Shown here piece by piece: positions 37,950-46,304 of a DNA stretch of 59,151 bases. Origin of the DNA: Thiomonas sp. (GTDB taxonomy: Bacteria; Pseudomonadota; Gammaproteobacteria; Burkholderiales; Burkholderiaceae_C); assembly GCA_027311065.1 (NCBI GenBank), contig DAICZP010000090.1:1-59151 (forward strand). Direction: 5' to 3'. Position 1 is the first letter of the stretch; every line of letters begins with the position of its first letter. A model generated the notes under the pieces. That model was not told where the DNA came from. It did not search any database and saw only the letters and a list, made by a program, of their open reading frames with translations. A program made the translations under genes and the position numbers.

Positions 37950-38732
37950 TCAGGCTCTGTGCAGCGCACGCGTGAGCACGTCAACCACCAAGCGCAGATC
38001 ATCGATCGGCACCTGCCCCGGTGCGGAAGCCAGATCCCCCACCGCGAAGCTGACACTGGAGCCGAACATCCAGCCAAACATGCGCGTCAAGGCGCCATAT
38101 CCGCCCATAGACATCGTGATCAGTGGCAACTTCACAAGGCGCGAGCCCTGCAAGGTGGCGTTCAACAGGGTCAATACGTCCTCGAGGGTCTGCGGCATGA
38201 CCGCCACCTTCGCAAGGTCGGCGCCAAGGCTTTCAGCAGCACGAAATTTGCCCACGATGTCATCAGCCGCCGGGGTGCGCTGAAAATCATGAAACGACGC
38301 AATGAGCTGGACGTCGTGGCGGTGCGCAGCATCGAGCGTGCGGCGGAAGTCCGAAGGTGCGCAACTTAGCTCGCAGTCGATGAAATCAATGAAGCCGCTG
38401 GCGCATGCTGCCTCCTGCAATGCAACGACTTGCTGTTCGTCGATGCCAATCGACTCCCCGCCCTCGCGGATCGAGCGTCGGGTAAAAATCACCGGAATCG
38501 TCCCCGCAGCAGCACGCACATCGGCGGCGCTGGACAGAACCTGTGAGATATCCCCAATGCCTGCAAAAAAATCGATTCGCCATTCGATCAGGTCAGGCTT
38601 CTTCGCCACCACCTTCGCGGCTTCGATGCGCAGCGTCTGTGCATCCCGGGCAACCAGAGGGGAACAGATCAACGGCTCCTTGCCCTGACCAACAACGCGT
38701 CCTCGCTGGACAATAGTTTGGCTCATGTTCAT
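37950..38732 (-). CDS. aroD: Type I 3-dehydroquinate dehydratase
   Basis: 260-residue class I dehydroquinase (Schiff-base aldolase fold), converting 3-dehydroquinate to 3-dehydroshikimate. Active-site features are EWRIDFF (Glu50, Arg52), TRRSIREGG, Glu121 in DFIDCELS, His148 in ASFHDFQRTP and the Schiff-base Lys175 in DLAKVAVMP, ending with SAPGQVPIDDLR. ATG 38732 follows AGGAG. Betaproteobacteria normally use the unrelated type II enzyme AroQ for biosynthesis, so this copy, in a catabolic operon, is probably for quinate or a related acid. Confidence 0.93.
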   Translation of the reverse strand: MNMSQTIVQRGRVVGQGKEPLICSPLVARDAQTLRIEAAKVVAKKPDLIEWRIDFFAGIGDISQVLSSAADVRAAAGTIPVIFTRRSIREGGESIGIDEQQVVALQEAACASGFIDFIDCELSCAPSDFRRTLDAAHRHDVQLIASFHDFQRTPAADDIVGKFRAAESLGADLAKVAVMPQTLEDVLTLLNATLQGSRLVKLPLITMSMGGYGALTRMFGWMFGSSVSFAVGDLASAPGQVPIDDLRLVVDVLTRALHRA

Positions 38733-38857
38733 TTTGTCATGCTCCTTTCTGTGGTGGAATCGATGGAACGAATCCTTGAATTTTCCACCGGCCTCGGGAC
38801 GCGCGTATGTCGACACCGCGCGCCCCAAGGCCGCCGGGCACCAGCCCGGCCCCGGGA

Positions 38858-40228
38858 TCAGAAGCGATACAAAGCTCCGATCTGAATACCCTCAACCTTT
38901 TGTCCTTTCACCGTCGCCGCAGGGAAATTCTTGTAAGGTGCGCCCGCCGAACCGACAAATCCGAAGCTCGCATTGGCGTTGTTATCCATGGCGTCGCCAA
39001 ACGCATAGAAAGTGACATTCTTGAAGGCGTCGTAGTACGCGCCCACGTTGTAGCCCGATGCGTTATTGCTCGAATTCGCGCTGTCGCGGATCAGTCCATA
39101 CAGCGCGCCAATGCGAAGCTTGGGGCTAACGCGGTAATCAGCTGAAATCTGATAGATGTTGTAGTAATCGCTCGGCGTTGTGACTGCCAGCTGCGAATTG
39201 CTGCCGATGACAGGTCCGCCGACGTTGTTCAGTGCGCCGTTGCCATTGTTGGAACGCACGTAGTTTGCGTAAATCGTGCCACGACCATAGTCGTAATTGG
39301 CATAGAAATCACTGTAGGTGACGTTGCCCTTGCCGACCGTGCTGCGCCCATCGATGCCAGCGTAGCCCAGGCGCCACGGACCGTTCAGATAGTCAGCTCC
39401 GAGCTGCATGATGCTGCCGTAGGTGATGCTAGCTGTCGGGCTCTGGTTCGACGAACCAACCGCGTAGTGCGCCTGGACCTGCAAGCCGTCGATGCGTGGT
39501 GCGATATAGGCGATGTCACCGTCAAAGCGTGATGGCACGCCGAAACTGTTGACAACCGAGCCCATGGTACGCGCCGTGTAATCGACGAAGCCGCCAGCAT
39601 AGAAAATTGCCGTGTTTTGGCGACCGATACGGAACTCACCGTGCGGGGTACTCAGGCCAGCCCAAGCCTGACGGTCGAACAGACGCCCGTTGCTGGTGGT
39701 GTTGGACGTCCCGCTGTAGCTCGGGGTGTCGGTGTTATTGCCATTCTCAAAGTTCAAACTTTGCTCAATCTGCGCCTCGGCTTTATAGCCCGCGCCCATA
39801 TCGCGCACGAACAGCATTCCCAGGCGACTCTTCAGAATTGCACCATCATTGAGCGCCTGGATCGTCTGCCCATTCGCGTGCATGTAGTTGAAGTACTGGT
39901 CGACGTCACCATAAAGCGTGAACGCGTTATCGCCGAGCTTGAGTGACATCACGTTTTGCACAGGCGTCAGCGAGGCTCCGGCATTGCGACCCAATGGCGC
40001 TGGCGCGGGCGCCGCGGTCACCACGATGGCGTTCGCGGGCAATACCGATGCGGTCGTAGATGCTGCAGCCGTATGCGCCTGTTGCATCTTCAACTGTTGA
40101 ACTTCCGCCTGCAGTTGCTGCACGGCAGCCTTCAGATCACCGATTTCGTCGGCGTGTGCTGCCGGGAACGCTGCAACGAGAATGCCGGCTGAAAGCAGCG
40201 CGGCGGTGAGAGATGTAAATCTTTTCAT
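38858..40228 (-). CDS. Outer-membrane porin with coiled-coil N-terminus
   Basis: 456-residue outer-membrane protein. The signal peptide (LTAALLSAGILVAAFPAAHA) is followed by a short coiled coil (IGDLKAAVQQLQAEVQQLKM) and a beta-barrel starting LKLGDNAFTLYGDVDQYF, ending IQIGALYRF with a terminal Phe. The gene is embedded in the catabolic operon between the TPP enzyme and aroD, so it is probably a dedicated channel for the pathway substrate. It belongs to the Burkholderiales general porin/DcaP-like group by layout. Confidence 0.87.
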   Translation of the reverse strand: MKRFTSLTAALLSAGILVAAFPAAHADEIGDLKAAVQQLQAEVQQLKMQQAHTAAASTTASVLPANAIVVTAAPAPAPLGRNAGASLTPVQNVMSLKLGDNAFTLYGDVDQYFNYMHANGQTIQALNDGAILKSRLGMLFVRDMGAGYKAEAQIEQSLNFENGNNTDTPSYSGTSNTTSNGRLFDRQAWAGLSTPHGEFRIGRQNTAIFYAGGFVDYTARTMGSVVNSFGVPSRFDGDIAYIAPRIDGLQVQAHYAVGSSNQSPTASITYGSIMQLGADYLNGPWRLGYAGIDGRSTVGKGNVTYSDFYANYDYGRGTIYANYVRSNNGNGALNNVGGPVIGSNSQLAVTTPSDYYNIYQISADYRVSPKLRIGALYGLIRDSANSSNNASGYNVGAYYDAFKNVTFYAFGDAMDNNANASFGFVGSAGAPYKNFPAATVKGQKVEGIQIGALYRF

Positions 40229-40287
40229 TTGACTCCTCCTTCTTGGTGTGTGTGCCGTAAACGGCGATGAAAATAACAGCGGTTGAA

Positions 40288-42051
40288 TCAATCGGTGCTC
40301 ACATGCGACACCCCGCCCTGCGGCGAATAGATGTCGAGAATGTTCCAGTGGCCCGAGGTCGGAACGGGGTTGTTACGCATTGCCACATCAATGACAAACG
40401 GCTGATTTGAGGCAACGGCGCGTTCGAGAATTTCCTTGAACGCAGCGGCCGACTCAACCCTCTCTCCTTGCGCACCGTAAGCACGCGCGACGGCCGCAAA
40501 GTCAGCCTGGTAGGGCTTGCCGTCCTTCAAAAACAGCGTGCCCAGCGTGGTGCCGAAATGCGCCTTTTGGAGGCCGGCAATCGTGCCGAACGCAAAGTTG
40601 TTCATGACAACCCAAACAACGGGGATGTTCTCTTCCACCGCAGTCGCGAGCAGCGCCGGATTTTGCCCGAACCCTCCGTCCCCGACGAGCGAGACAACCA
40701 CTCGGTTTGGGTACGCAAGTTTGGCGCCCATCGCCGCCGGCGCGCCGAACCCCATCGTCGCGTAACCGCCCGGGGTCAGGATCGAGCCCGGCTCGTAAAC
40801 GGGAAACTGCTGACCGACGCCGTTCTTGTTCCAACCGACGTCGGTCGTGATGATGGCGTCGCGCGGCAGGACTTCGCGCACCACCGAAAGAATGCGCTCC
40901 GGCATCATCGGAAAGCCTTCATCCTCGACAAATTTGCGGTTGCCGGCAACGAAGGCCTCACGGTAATCAGCGACCTGTTTGCGCAAGGCATCATTGCGCC
41001 GACCGTCCGGCAGCATTTCGCGCGCCACCCGGTTCAGTACCGACAGCGCCTGGCGCAAATCGGCGACGACCCCGATCTCGGCCGGATAGTTGCGCCCGAT
41101 CTCGCTCGGATCGACGTCAATGTGAATGAGCTTGCTGTTCCCCGGAATATCGAAGGTGTAGGCGCTCTCCCACGAGCTGCAGTCGGCTTCGCAAAATCGC
41201 GTTCCCAGGCCGAGAATCCAATCGGCACCGCGACAGCGCTCATTGACAAACTCGGTTCCCCAAAAGCCCGTCATGCCCAAGGTCAGATCATGATCGTCAG
41301 GAAGAACGCCCTTACCCATCAACGAATGCGCCACCGGCAGGCTCAAATGGTCGACCAACTGGCGGAGTTCGTCGGCTGCATCCGCAAGAATCACACCGCC
41401 ACCGGCGTAGATCAGTGGGTTGCGCGCGTCGAGAAGTGCCTGCACGATCCGCCGCGCGGTCGGATCGTCGATCGACGGCTTGGCCAGTTTGCGCGTGTGT
41501 CTGCTGACCCGAGCGAATAGCGCTTCGTCGATTTCTACCGAGAACAGATCCATAGGCACCGACACCAGCACCGGCCCGGGCCGGCCGCTCTCAGCCAATT
41601 GGAATGCCTTTTCGATGATCTCGGGGAAGAGCTCGGCGCGATCGACACGCCATGCTCGCTTGACGAAAGGCCGGTAAATCTCCCACTGCGCCGCATCAGC
41701 ATGCATATTCACTTCCTGGTGAGGATGCTTGCCGAAGTAGTAGCTGGGGATATCACCCGCAATCACAACCATGGGAATCGAATCAAGTGCTGCATTGGCG
41801 ACACCCGTTGCGGCATTCGTCAGACCAGGACCTAAGTGGCTGAGAACAACGGCGGTCTCATGCTTTACGCGGGCATAGCCATCAGCCGCATGTGCGGCGA
41901 TCTGCTCATGCCGAGTGTTGATGAAGCGGATCGGACTGCTCTCGAGGGCGGTCAGGACGGCGATGTTGGTATGCCCGCAAAGGCCGAATATATGGCTGAC
42001 GCCGCGCGCCTCGAGATAGCGAACGAGCTGGTGCGAAATAAGTTGTTTCAT
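40288..42051 (-). CDS. Thiamine diphosphate-dependent enzyme (acetolactate synthase-like)
   Basis: 587-residue TPP enzyme with PYR, central and PP domains. The catalytic Glu49 lies in NTRHEQIAAHAADGYA. The Mg/TPP motif starts GDGGFGQ at 457 and ends with Asn-Asn at 484-485 (VWVVMNNFAFG). Homology points to the COG0028 group (acetolactate synthase, 2-oxo acid decarboxylase, Xsc-like). It would decarboxylate or transfer a 2-oxo acid to give an aldehyde for the two downstream aldehyde dehydrogenases. ATG 42051 (MKQLISHQ) is chosen; extra upstream codons overlap the intergenic gap. Confidence 0.88.
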   Translation of the reverse strand: MKQLISHQLVRYLEARGVSHIFGLCGHTNIAVLTALESSPIRFINTRHEQIAAHAADGYARVKHETAVVLSHLGPGLTNAATGVANAALDSIPMVVIAGDIPSYYFGKHPHQEVNMHADAAQWEIYRPFVKRAWRVDRAELFPEIIEKAFQLAESGRPGPVLVSVPMDLFSVEIDEALFARVSRHTRKLAKPSIDDPTARRIVQALLDARNPLIYAGGGVILADAADELRQLVDHLSLPVAHSLMGKGVLPDDHDLTLGMTGFWGTEFVNERCRGADWILGLGTRFCEADCSSWESAYTFDIPGNSKLIHIDVDPSEIGRNYPAEIGVVADLRQALSVLNRVAREMLPDGRRNDALRKQVADYREAFVAGNRKFVEDEGFPMMPERILSVVREVLPRDAIITTDVGWNKNGVGQQFPVYEPGSILTPGGYATMGFGAPAAMGAKLAYPNRVVVSLVGDGGFGQNPALLATAVEENIPVVWVVMNNFAFGTIAGLQKAHFGTTLGTLFLKDGKPYQADFAAVARAYGAQGERVESAAAFKEILERAVASNQPFVIDVAMRNNPVPTSGHWNILDIYSPQGGVSHVSTD

Positions 42052-42109
42052 TATGGTCTCCCGATAGGGCCGGCTCCCCTGGGGTCCGGCGTAAGTTGTC
42101 GACGATTGC

Positions 42110-43315
42110 TCAGATGATGGCTTGCTCTCGCAGCGCGGAAATGTCTCCGGCCGCATAGCCAAGCGACTGGAGAATCTCTTCGCTGTGCTGGCCGAGGCGC
42201 GGTGGCGCCAGCGAGACATCTGGATCTCCGCTGCTCATCTTGAAGCCTGCGCGGACAACATCGAAGGCGCGCCCGCTACCGTTATCTGCATCAAAATGCG
42301 CCAACAACCTGCGATGTCTGATCTGTGGGTGCGCCAGAGCCTCCGGCACTGTGAGCACGCGCCCGGCCGGCACCCCGTGCGCCGACAGGATTTGCTCCCA
42401 TTCATTGGCATCCCGCGCGCCCAGCCCAAGCTCGATCTCGTGCTTGAGTGCGACCCGGTTGCGCTTGCGCGCTTCGCGCTCCGCAAAGCGGGGGTCAGCG
42501 GCGAGTTCGGGGCGCCCGATCAGTGCAACCAGGTCCACGAACTGTTCCTGCTTGTTCGCTGCGATGTTCAACAGGCCTTCGGCGGTGGCGAATGTTCCCG
42601 ACGGCGCTGCCGTAAAGTTCTCGTTCCCCATCGGTTGGGGTTCCCGACCCGCAATAAGATAGTTCGAAACAGCCCAACCCATCGTCACCAGCGTTGCGTC
42701 GAGCATTGATACGTCGATGAATTGGCCGCGGCCATCGCGCGGTCGGCCCACCAGTGCGCTGGTGATCGCGAATGCGGCCGTCATGCCACCAAGGGTGTCG
42801 CAAATAGGGTAGCCGACGCGCAGCGGAGCACTTTCAGCGTCACCCGTGATGCTCATCACTCCGGACAGCCCTTGCACGATCTGGTCGTAGGCGGGCGCGG
42901 TCTTCATCGGTCCGTCCTGGCCGAACCCCGAAATTGCACAGTACACCAGTGCCGGATTGCGCGCGCTCAGCGTGGCGTAATCCAGCCCGAGCCGCTCCAT
43001 CACTCCTGGCCTGAAGTTTTCAATCAGCACATCGGCGGTCTCGACCAAACGCAACAGTACGTCCCGACCTGCGGCCGCTTTCAGATCGAGCGCGATCGAC
43101 CTTTTGCCAGCATTTTGTGCGATGAAAGATGCGCCCATACCCTGCGCATTCAGTTGCGCATCGGCGCCGAGTTGACGTGCCAGATCGCCGCGACGCGGCT
43201 CTTCGACCTTGATCACGTCGGCGCCAAGAAGCGCCAACTGGTACGCACAAAAAGGGCCTGCAAGCACATTGGTCAGGTCGAGCACGCGGATGCAGGACAA
43301 GGCTTTCTGAGTCAA
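42110..43315 (-). CDS. CaiB/BaiF family CoA-transferase
   Basis: 401-residue class III CoA-transferase. The N-terminus VLDLTNVLAGPFCAYQLALLGADVIKVEEP is the family signature, and the catalytic Asp is in PAYDQIVQGLSG. The start is TTG 43315, overlapping the stop of the upstream permease gene as TTGA, which explains the lack of an ATG. It would transfer CoA from a thioester such as succinyl-CoA to the pathway acid, feeding the citryl-CoA-lyase-like enzyme downstream. Donor and acceptor unknown. Confidence 0.9.
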   Translation of the reverse strand: MTQKALSCIRVLDLTNVLAGPFCAYQLALLGADVIKVEEPRRGDLARQLGADAQLNAQGMGASFIAQNAGKRSIALDLKAAAGRDVLLRLVETADVLIENFRPGVMERLGLDYATLSARNPALVYCAISGFGQDGPMKTAPAYDQIVQGLSGVMSITGDAESAPLRVGYPICDTLGGMTAAFAITSALVGRPRDGRGQFIDVSMLDATLVTMGWAVSNYLIAGREPQPMGNENFTAAPSGTFATAEGLLNIAANKQEQFVDLVALIGRPELAADPRFAEREARKRNRVALKHEIELGLGARDANEWEQILSAHGVPAGRVLTVPEALAHPQIRHRRLLAHFDADNGSGRAFDVVRAGFKMSSGDPDVSLAPPRLGQHSEEILQSLGYAAGDISALREQAII

Positions 43316-44265
43316 CGGATCACCCCAGTAATGGACGCCGTGCTCGGCGCCGCGCGGCGCGCCAAGGTGGCCAGCAGCCCCCCGGCGACGATCAGTGCGA
43401 TACCCAGCAAGGTCAGACCTGCTGGAAAATTTCCGAAAAACAGCACACCAAGCATGATGACCCAAAGCACCTGCACATATGCCACCGGAGCGAGCTTCGA
43501 TGCGGGGGAGGAGCCGAGCGCGCGAATCATCAAGAAATGCCCGCCGCCTGAACACAAGCCTGCGCATACGAACAAGGCGGCATCGCGCGACCCCGGCATC
43601 TTGTCCACGAACAGCAGCGAAACCCCGGTGACCACGGTGCCGACCAGCATCACGTAGAACAAGGAATTGATCGCCGCATCACGCGCAGTGACATGACGCG
43701 TCAAAGCCTGATACCCCGCGTAGCACAGCGCCATCGCCAACGGAAGCAATGCCGGCGACGTGTCGAAGCCACCACCCGGGCGCACGATCACAATCACTCC
43801 ACCAAATCCGAGCGCAATCGCCACCCAACTGAGCGGATGTACCTTTTCATGGAGAAACAGCACCGCGAGCAACATGAGTAGCAAGGGGTGCACAAAACTG
43901 ATTGACTGCGCCTCCGCGATCGGCATCAAGCGCATGGCGAGCACGATGGTCAGTGTGCATATGACGAGGAGCACACCGCGGAGCAGTTGCACAGCGGGAT
44001 GACGCGTGCGGAACAAACCAAAGCCGTATTGCGGACCATACACAATGCAGACGAAAAGCAAAGGCACCGCATAGCGAGCGAACGCGACCTGGTTGACCGG
44101 ATAATCGCGTGCCAAATATTTCGACAGCGTGTCGGCAAATGCAAACATGAGGGTCGCGCCCACCCCCAGCATCGCGCCGAGCTGCACGTGGTGGCGCCGG
44201 TCAACGGCGCTCACGAGGACGCCCCGCTGACGCTGCAGCGGATACGCGAAGCCAGCATGCGGCAT
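43312..44265 (-). CDS. EamA-family (DMT) permease
   Basis: 317-residue ten-helix transporter, paralogous to the permease at 22419-23387: compare ISFVHPLLLMLLAVLFLHE and LGFGGVIVIVRPGGG with its counterparts. ATG 44265 is 7 bases after the TIM-barrel gene stop; the stop overlaps the CaiB-family start by 4 bases. Second gene of the leftward operon. Direction and solute unknown. Confidence 0.88.
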   Translation of the reverse strand: MPHAGFAYPLQRQRGVLVSAVDRRHHVQLGAMLGVGATLMFAFADTLSKYLARDYPVNQVAFARYAVPLLFVCIVYGPQYGFGLFRTRHPAVQLLRGVLLVICTLTIVLAMRLMPIAEAQSISFVHPLLLMLLAVLFLHEKVHPLSWVAIALGFGGVIVIVRPGGGFDTSPALLPLAMALCYAGYQALTRHVTARDAAINSLFYVMLVGTVVTGVSLLFVDKMPGSRDAALFVCAGLCSGGGHFLMIRALGSSPASKLAPVAYVQVLWVIMLGVLFFGNFPAGLTLLGIALIVAGGLLATLARRAAPSTASITGVIR

Positions 44266-44272
44266 CGCTGTT

Positions 44273-45106
44273 TCACGCCCTCGCCTCGATCGTCGCCGCG
44301 TGCTTCGCCACGTAAGCCTTGGCCGACTCAAGACAGCGGAACGCGTGTTCGGCATACCCGAACTCCCTCGCGCGCTGCAAGTGCGGCAACTCGATCGAAT
44401 AGACCGAAACCGGCAGATGGTGGAGGATGGAAGCGATATCAATGCCACCCTCGCCAACGTACAGTCGCTCCTCACGCAAGATCCGCGTCATTTCAGCGCG
44501 ATCCTCCGGGATTTTCGCCTGCGCGTCGCACAAATGCGCGAAGTGGAACCACTCTCGCGGCAAAGCATCAAGGTCTTCGGGGCGATCGAGTGCGCGATTA
44601 AAATGATGCATGTCCACCATCAAACCCGCGTTCGGCCGTTGCGCGGCGCGCAGCACCGCAGCAGCTGACGCCAGCGTATTCACGCTTGAAATCGGCACGT
44701 ACTCCAGATCGACCGTAAGCCCAAAGGGCGCAGCGAGATCACAGATCTGTGCAAATTTTTCAATTGCGTAAGGGATATGCTGCGTCCAGATACTCGCCAA
44801 TACGGCCTTGGCGCCGAGTTCCGCGGCGACTTCCATCGCCGGCAGATACTTGGTCGCGTGCATGTCGTCGTGAACCCGCGCCAGCTCGATATCGTGCACC
44901 TGCAGCCCTGTCTCGACGAGCGCACGTCGCGTCTTGCGCAACAGCACGGCGTCATCGGCCAGCGCATAGTTGGGCTCACCGGGCAGTCCCATGTAGATCA
45001 CGCGCGGGCTGACATAGTCGTAACCAGCGCGCGCCGCGACGTAAATCATTTCCGGAGTCGGACAGCCGAGTACGGTCAAATGCGCTAAGGAATATCGAAT
45101 CGTCAT
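44273..45106 (-). CDS. Xylose isomerase-like TIM barrel protein (dehydroshikimate dehydratase/isomerase family)
   Basis: 277-residue AP-endonuclease-2-fold TIM barrel. The metal-site pattern appears intact: Glu in VDLEYVPIS, Asp in MVDMHHFNRA, His in FHFAHLCDAQ and Glu in SIELPHLQ. The family includes sugar isomerases, 3-dehydroshikimate dehydratases (AsbF, QsuB N-terminal domain) and hydroxypyruvate isomerases. First gene of the leftward operon; promoter and operator C lie just upstream. ATG 45106 (MTIRYSLAHL) matches the family N-terminus. Conversion of dehydroshikimate to protocatechuate is one option. Confidence 0.83.
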   Translation of the reverse strand: MTIRYSLAHLTVLGCPTPEMIYVAARAGYDYVSPRVIYMGLPGEPNYALADDAVLLRKTRRALVETGLQVHDIELARVHDDMHATKYLPAMEVAAELGAKAVLASIWTQHIPYAIEKFAQICDLAAPFGLTVDLEYVPISSVNTLASAAAVLRAAQRPNAGLMVDMHHFNRALDRPEDLDALPREWFHFAHLCDAQAKIPEDRAEMTRILREERLYVGEGGIDIASILHHLPVSVYSIELPHLQRAREFGYAEHAFRCLESAKAYVAKHAATIEARA

Positions 45107-45160
45107 GGGTAGGTCGCCGGAGCAAACACTTGTCGATCTCAATGCGGGATCAATGTGTTG

Positions 45161-45189
45161 ATGCTAGAAATCGACCACTGAACCAACAA
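45161..45189 (-). promoter_or_regulatory. Possible sigma-70 promoter of the leftward catabolic operon
   Basis: Minus strand: TTGTTG (45184-45189), 17-bp spacer, TAGCAT (45161-45166), about 55 bases before the first start codon. The -35-like box starts 17 bp from operator C, the same geometry as at 46215, which suggests activation from an upstream site. Confidence 0.38.
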
Positions 45190-45206
45190 TGCAGCCAGAC
45201 AGGTTA

Positions 45207-45246
45207 CTGCGCGCTATTCGCGCAGAATGCACCGCATAGCGCGCAC
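45207..45246. promoter_or_regulatory. Tandem palindromic operator C of the leftward operon
   Basis: CTGCGCGCTATTCGCGCAG (45207-45225) is a perfect 7-5-7 palindrome. After 2 bp the imperfect unit TGCACCGCATAGCGCGCAC (45228-45246) follows. Centres are 21 bp apart. It lies between the IclR gene end and the first operon gene, on the promoter side of the eleven-gene operon. Confidence 0.78.
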
Positions 45247-45368
45247 TTTGCCGATTCAAGGTCGAGCCTCGGGAACCAGGGAAGGTTGGCCGGACGTGCG
45301 TGCCAGAGGTGCGAGTGCGCGTCGCGCTCAGCGAGATGGCGCCCGGCCAAGGGTTTTTCGGCGTACCG

Positions 45369-46139
45369 TCAGAGCAATGACAACAGAGAGTGTTCGGCCT
45401 GCCGCAAGAGGGGCAGCACGCGCGCCACGGCGGCTTTTGGGGACTCGCTGCCAATCGGCAAACTCACGCTGAGCGCACCCACCACCTGGCCGCTGCGCGA
45501 CTGCACTGGCACCGCGATGCCGCGACGATCGCGTTCCATCTGTTGCTCAAGAATCACAAAACCGTCCTGGCGCGCGCGGTTGATGACGGCGCACACTTCG
45601 TCAGGCCGCGTCAAGGTCATCGGCGTGTAGGCGACAAACTTCTGACGCGACAGCCAAGCATCGACTTCGACCGGCGACATGCACGACAACAGCGCGATGC
45701 CCGCTGACGCCAGACTGGCCGGGACGCGGGCGCCGAGCATGAAGCTCAACGTCTGGAAACTGCTCGAGACATTGCGGGCGATGAAAACGAGATCTCCTTC
45801 GTCAAGCACGCCGAATGACACCGTCACCCCACCGAGTTCACGGCTAATCTGCTGCAGAAATGGCTGGACGGTACGAGGCAGGCGCGCGGAATCGAAATAC
45901 GACCATCCGAGCCGAAGAACTCTCGGCGTAAGCCAGAACATCGTGCCGTCGCTCTCGAGGTAACCCAGCTCGCGCAGGGTCAACAGGTAGCGACGCGCAG
46001 CGGTCCGACTCAGACCCGTGCGCCGGGCCGCCGTCGATGCACTCAACCGTGAGTGCGCATCTGCGAACGCCTCGATCACGCGCAAACCCTTTTCGATACC
46101 TGCGATCCAGTCGCGCCTGGCGCCTTCGCGCTCATCCAT
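45369..46139 (-). CDS. IclR-family regulator, PcaR/PobR-like
   Basis: 256-residue IclR regulator. The N-terminal winged helix has GIEKGLRVIEAF and LSRTAARRYLLTLRELGYL with the following FWLTPRVLRLGWSYF, a pattern typical of the PcaR/PobR/PcaU branch controlling protocatechuate and hydroxybenzoate genes. The effector domain (GAF-like) follows. It is divergent from the AroE-like gene at 46305, with operator D between them, and lies directly upstream of the leftward operon. It is the best candidate for binding all four tandem operators. Effector unknown; aromatic or shikimate-type acids are likely. Confidence 0.92.
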   Translation of the reverse strand: MDEREGARRDWIAGIEKGLRVIEAFADAHSRLSASTAARRTGLSRTAARRYLLTLRELGYLESDGTMFWLTPRVLRLGWSYFDSARLPRTVQPFLQQISRELGGVTVSFGVLDEGDLVFIARNVSSSFQTLSFMLGARVPASLASAGIALLSCMSPVEVDAWLSRQKFVAYTPMTLTRPDEVCAVINRARQDGFVILEQQMERDRRGIAVPVQSRSGQVVGALSVSLPIGSESPKAAVARVLPLLRQAEHSLLSLL

Positions 46140-46157
46140 GTCAGCCTCCGAGCCAAA

Positions 46158-46197
46158 ATGCGCGATTAGCGCACACCTATGATCGATTTTCGCGCGC
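46158..46197. promoter_or_regulatory. Tandem palindromic operator D between IclR and the AroE-like gene
   Basis: ATGCGCGATTAGCGCACAC (46158-46176) and ATGATCGATTTTCGCGCGC (46179-46197), 2 bp apart and 21 bp centre to centre. The first half-site is shared exactly with operator A (ATGCGCG...CGCACAC in the distal unit of A). Position between divergent genes fits autoregulation of IclR together with control of the rightward unit. Confidence 0.72.
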
Positions 46198-46214
46198 TAC
46201 TGAAAATATTGCAA

Positions 46215-46243
46215 TGGTTCCGCGGCCCCACTCTGTCTACGAT
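46215..46243 (+). promoter_or_regulatory. Possible promoter of the AroE-like/liv unit
   Basis: TGGTTC (46215-46220), 17-bp spacer, TACGAT (46238-46243), starting 17 bp after operator D. Weak boxes; support comes from the same operator-to-box distance as at 45189 and nearly the same at 22335. Confidence 0.33.
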
Positions 46244-46304
46244 TGTGCAGCAAAACATTAGGCACCCAGCATCCTGACGCGGTGCCCGACGAGAGAGACA
46301 AACT

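Noticed and set aside
34940-42051. A complete sulfoacetate/sulfoacetaldehyde (SauS-Xsc) pathway
   Set aside because: The two enzymes are only family-level matches, no sulfoacetate-CoA ligase or phosphate acetyltransferase is present, and all neighbours are shikimate-type or CoA enzymes.
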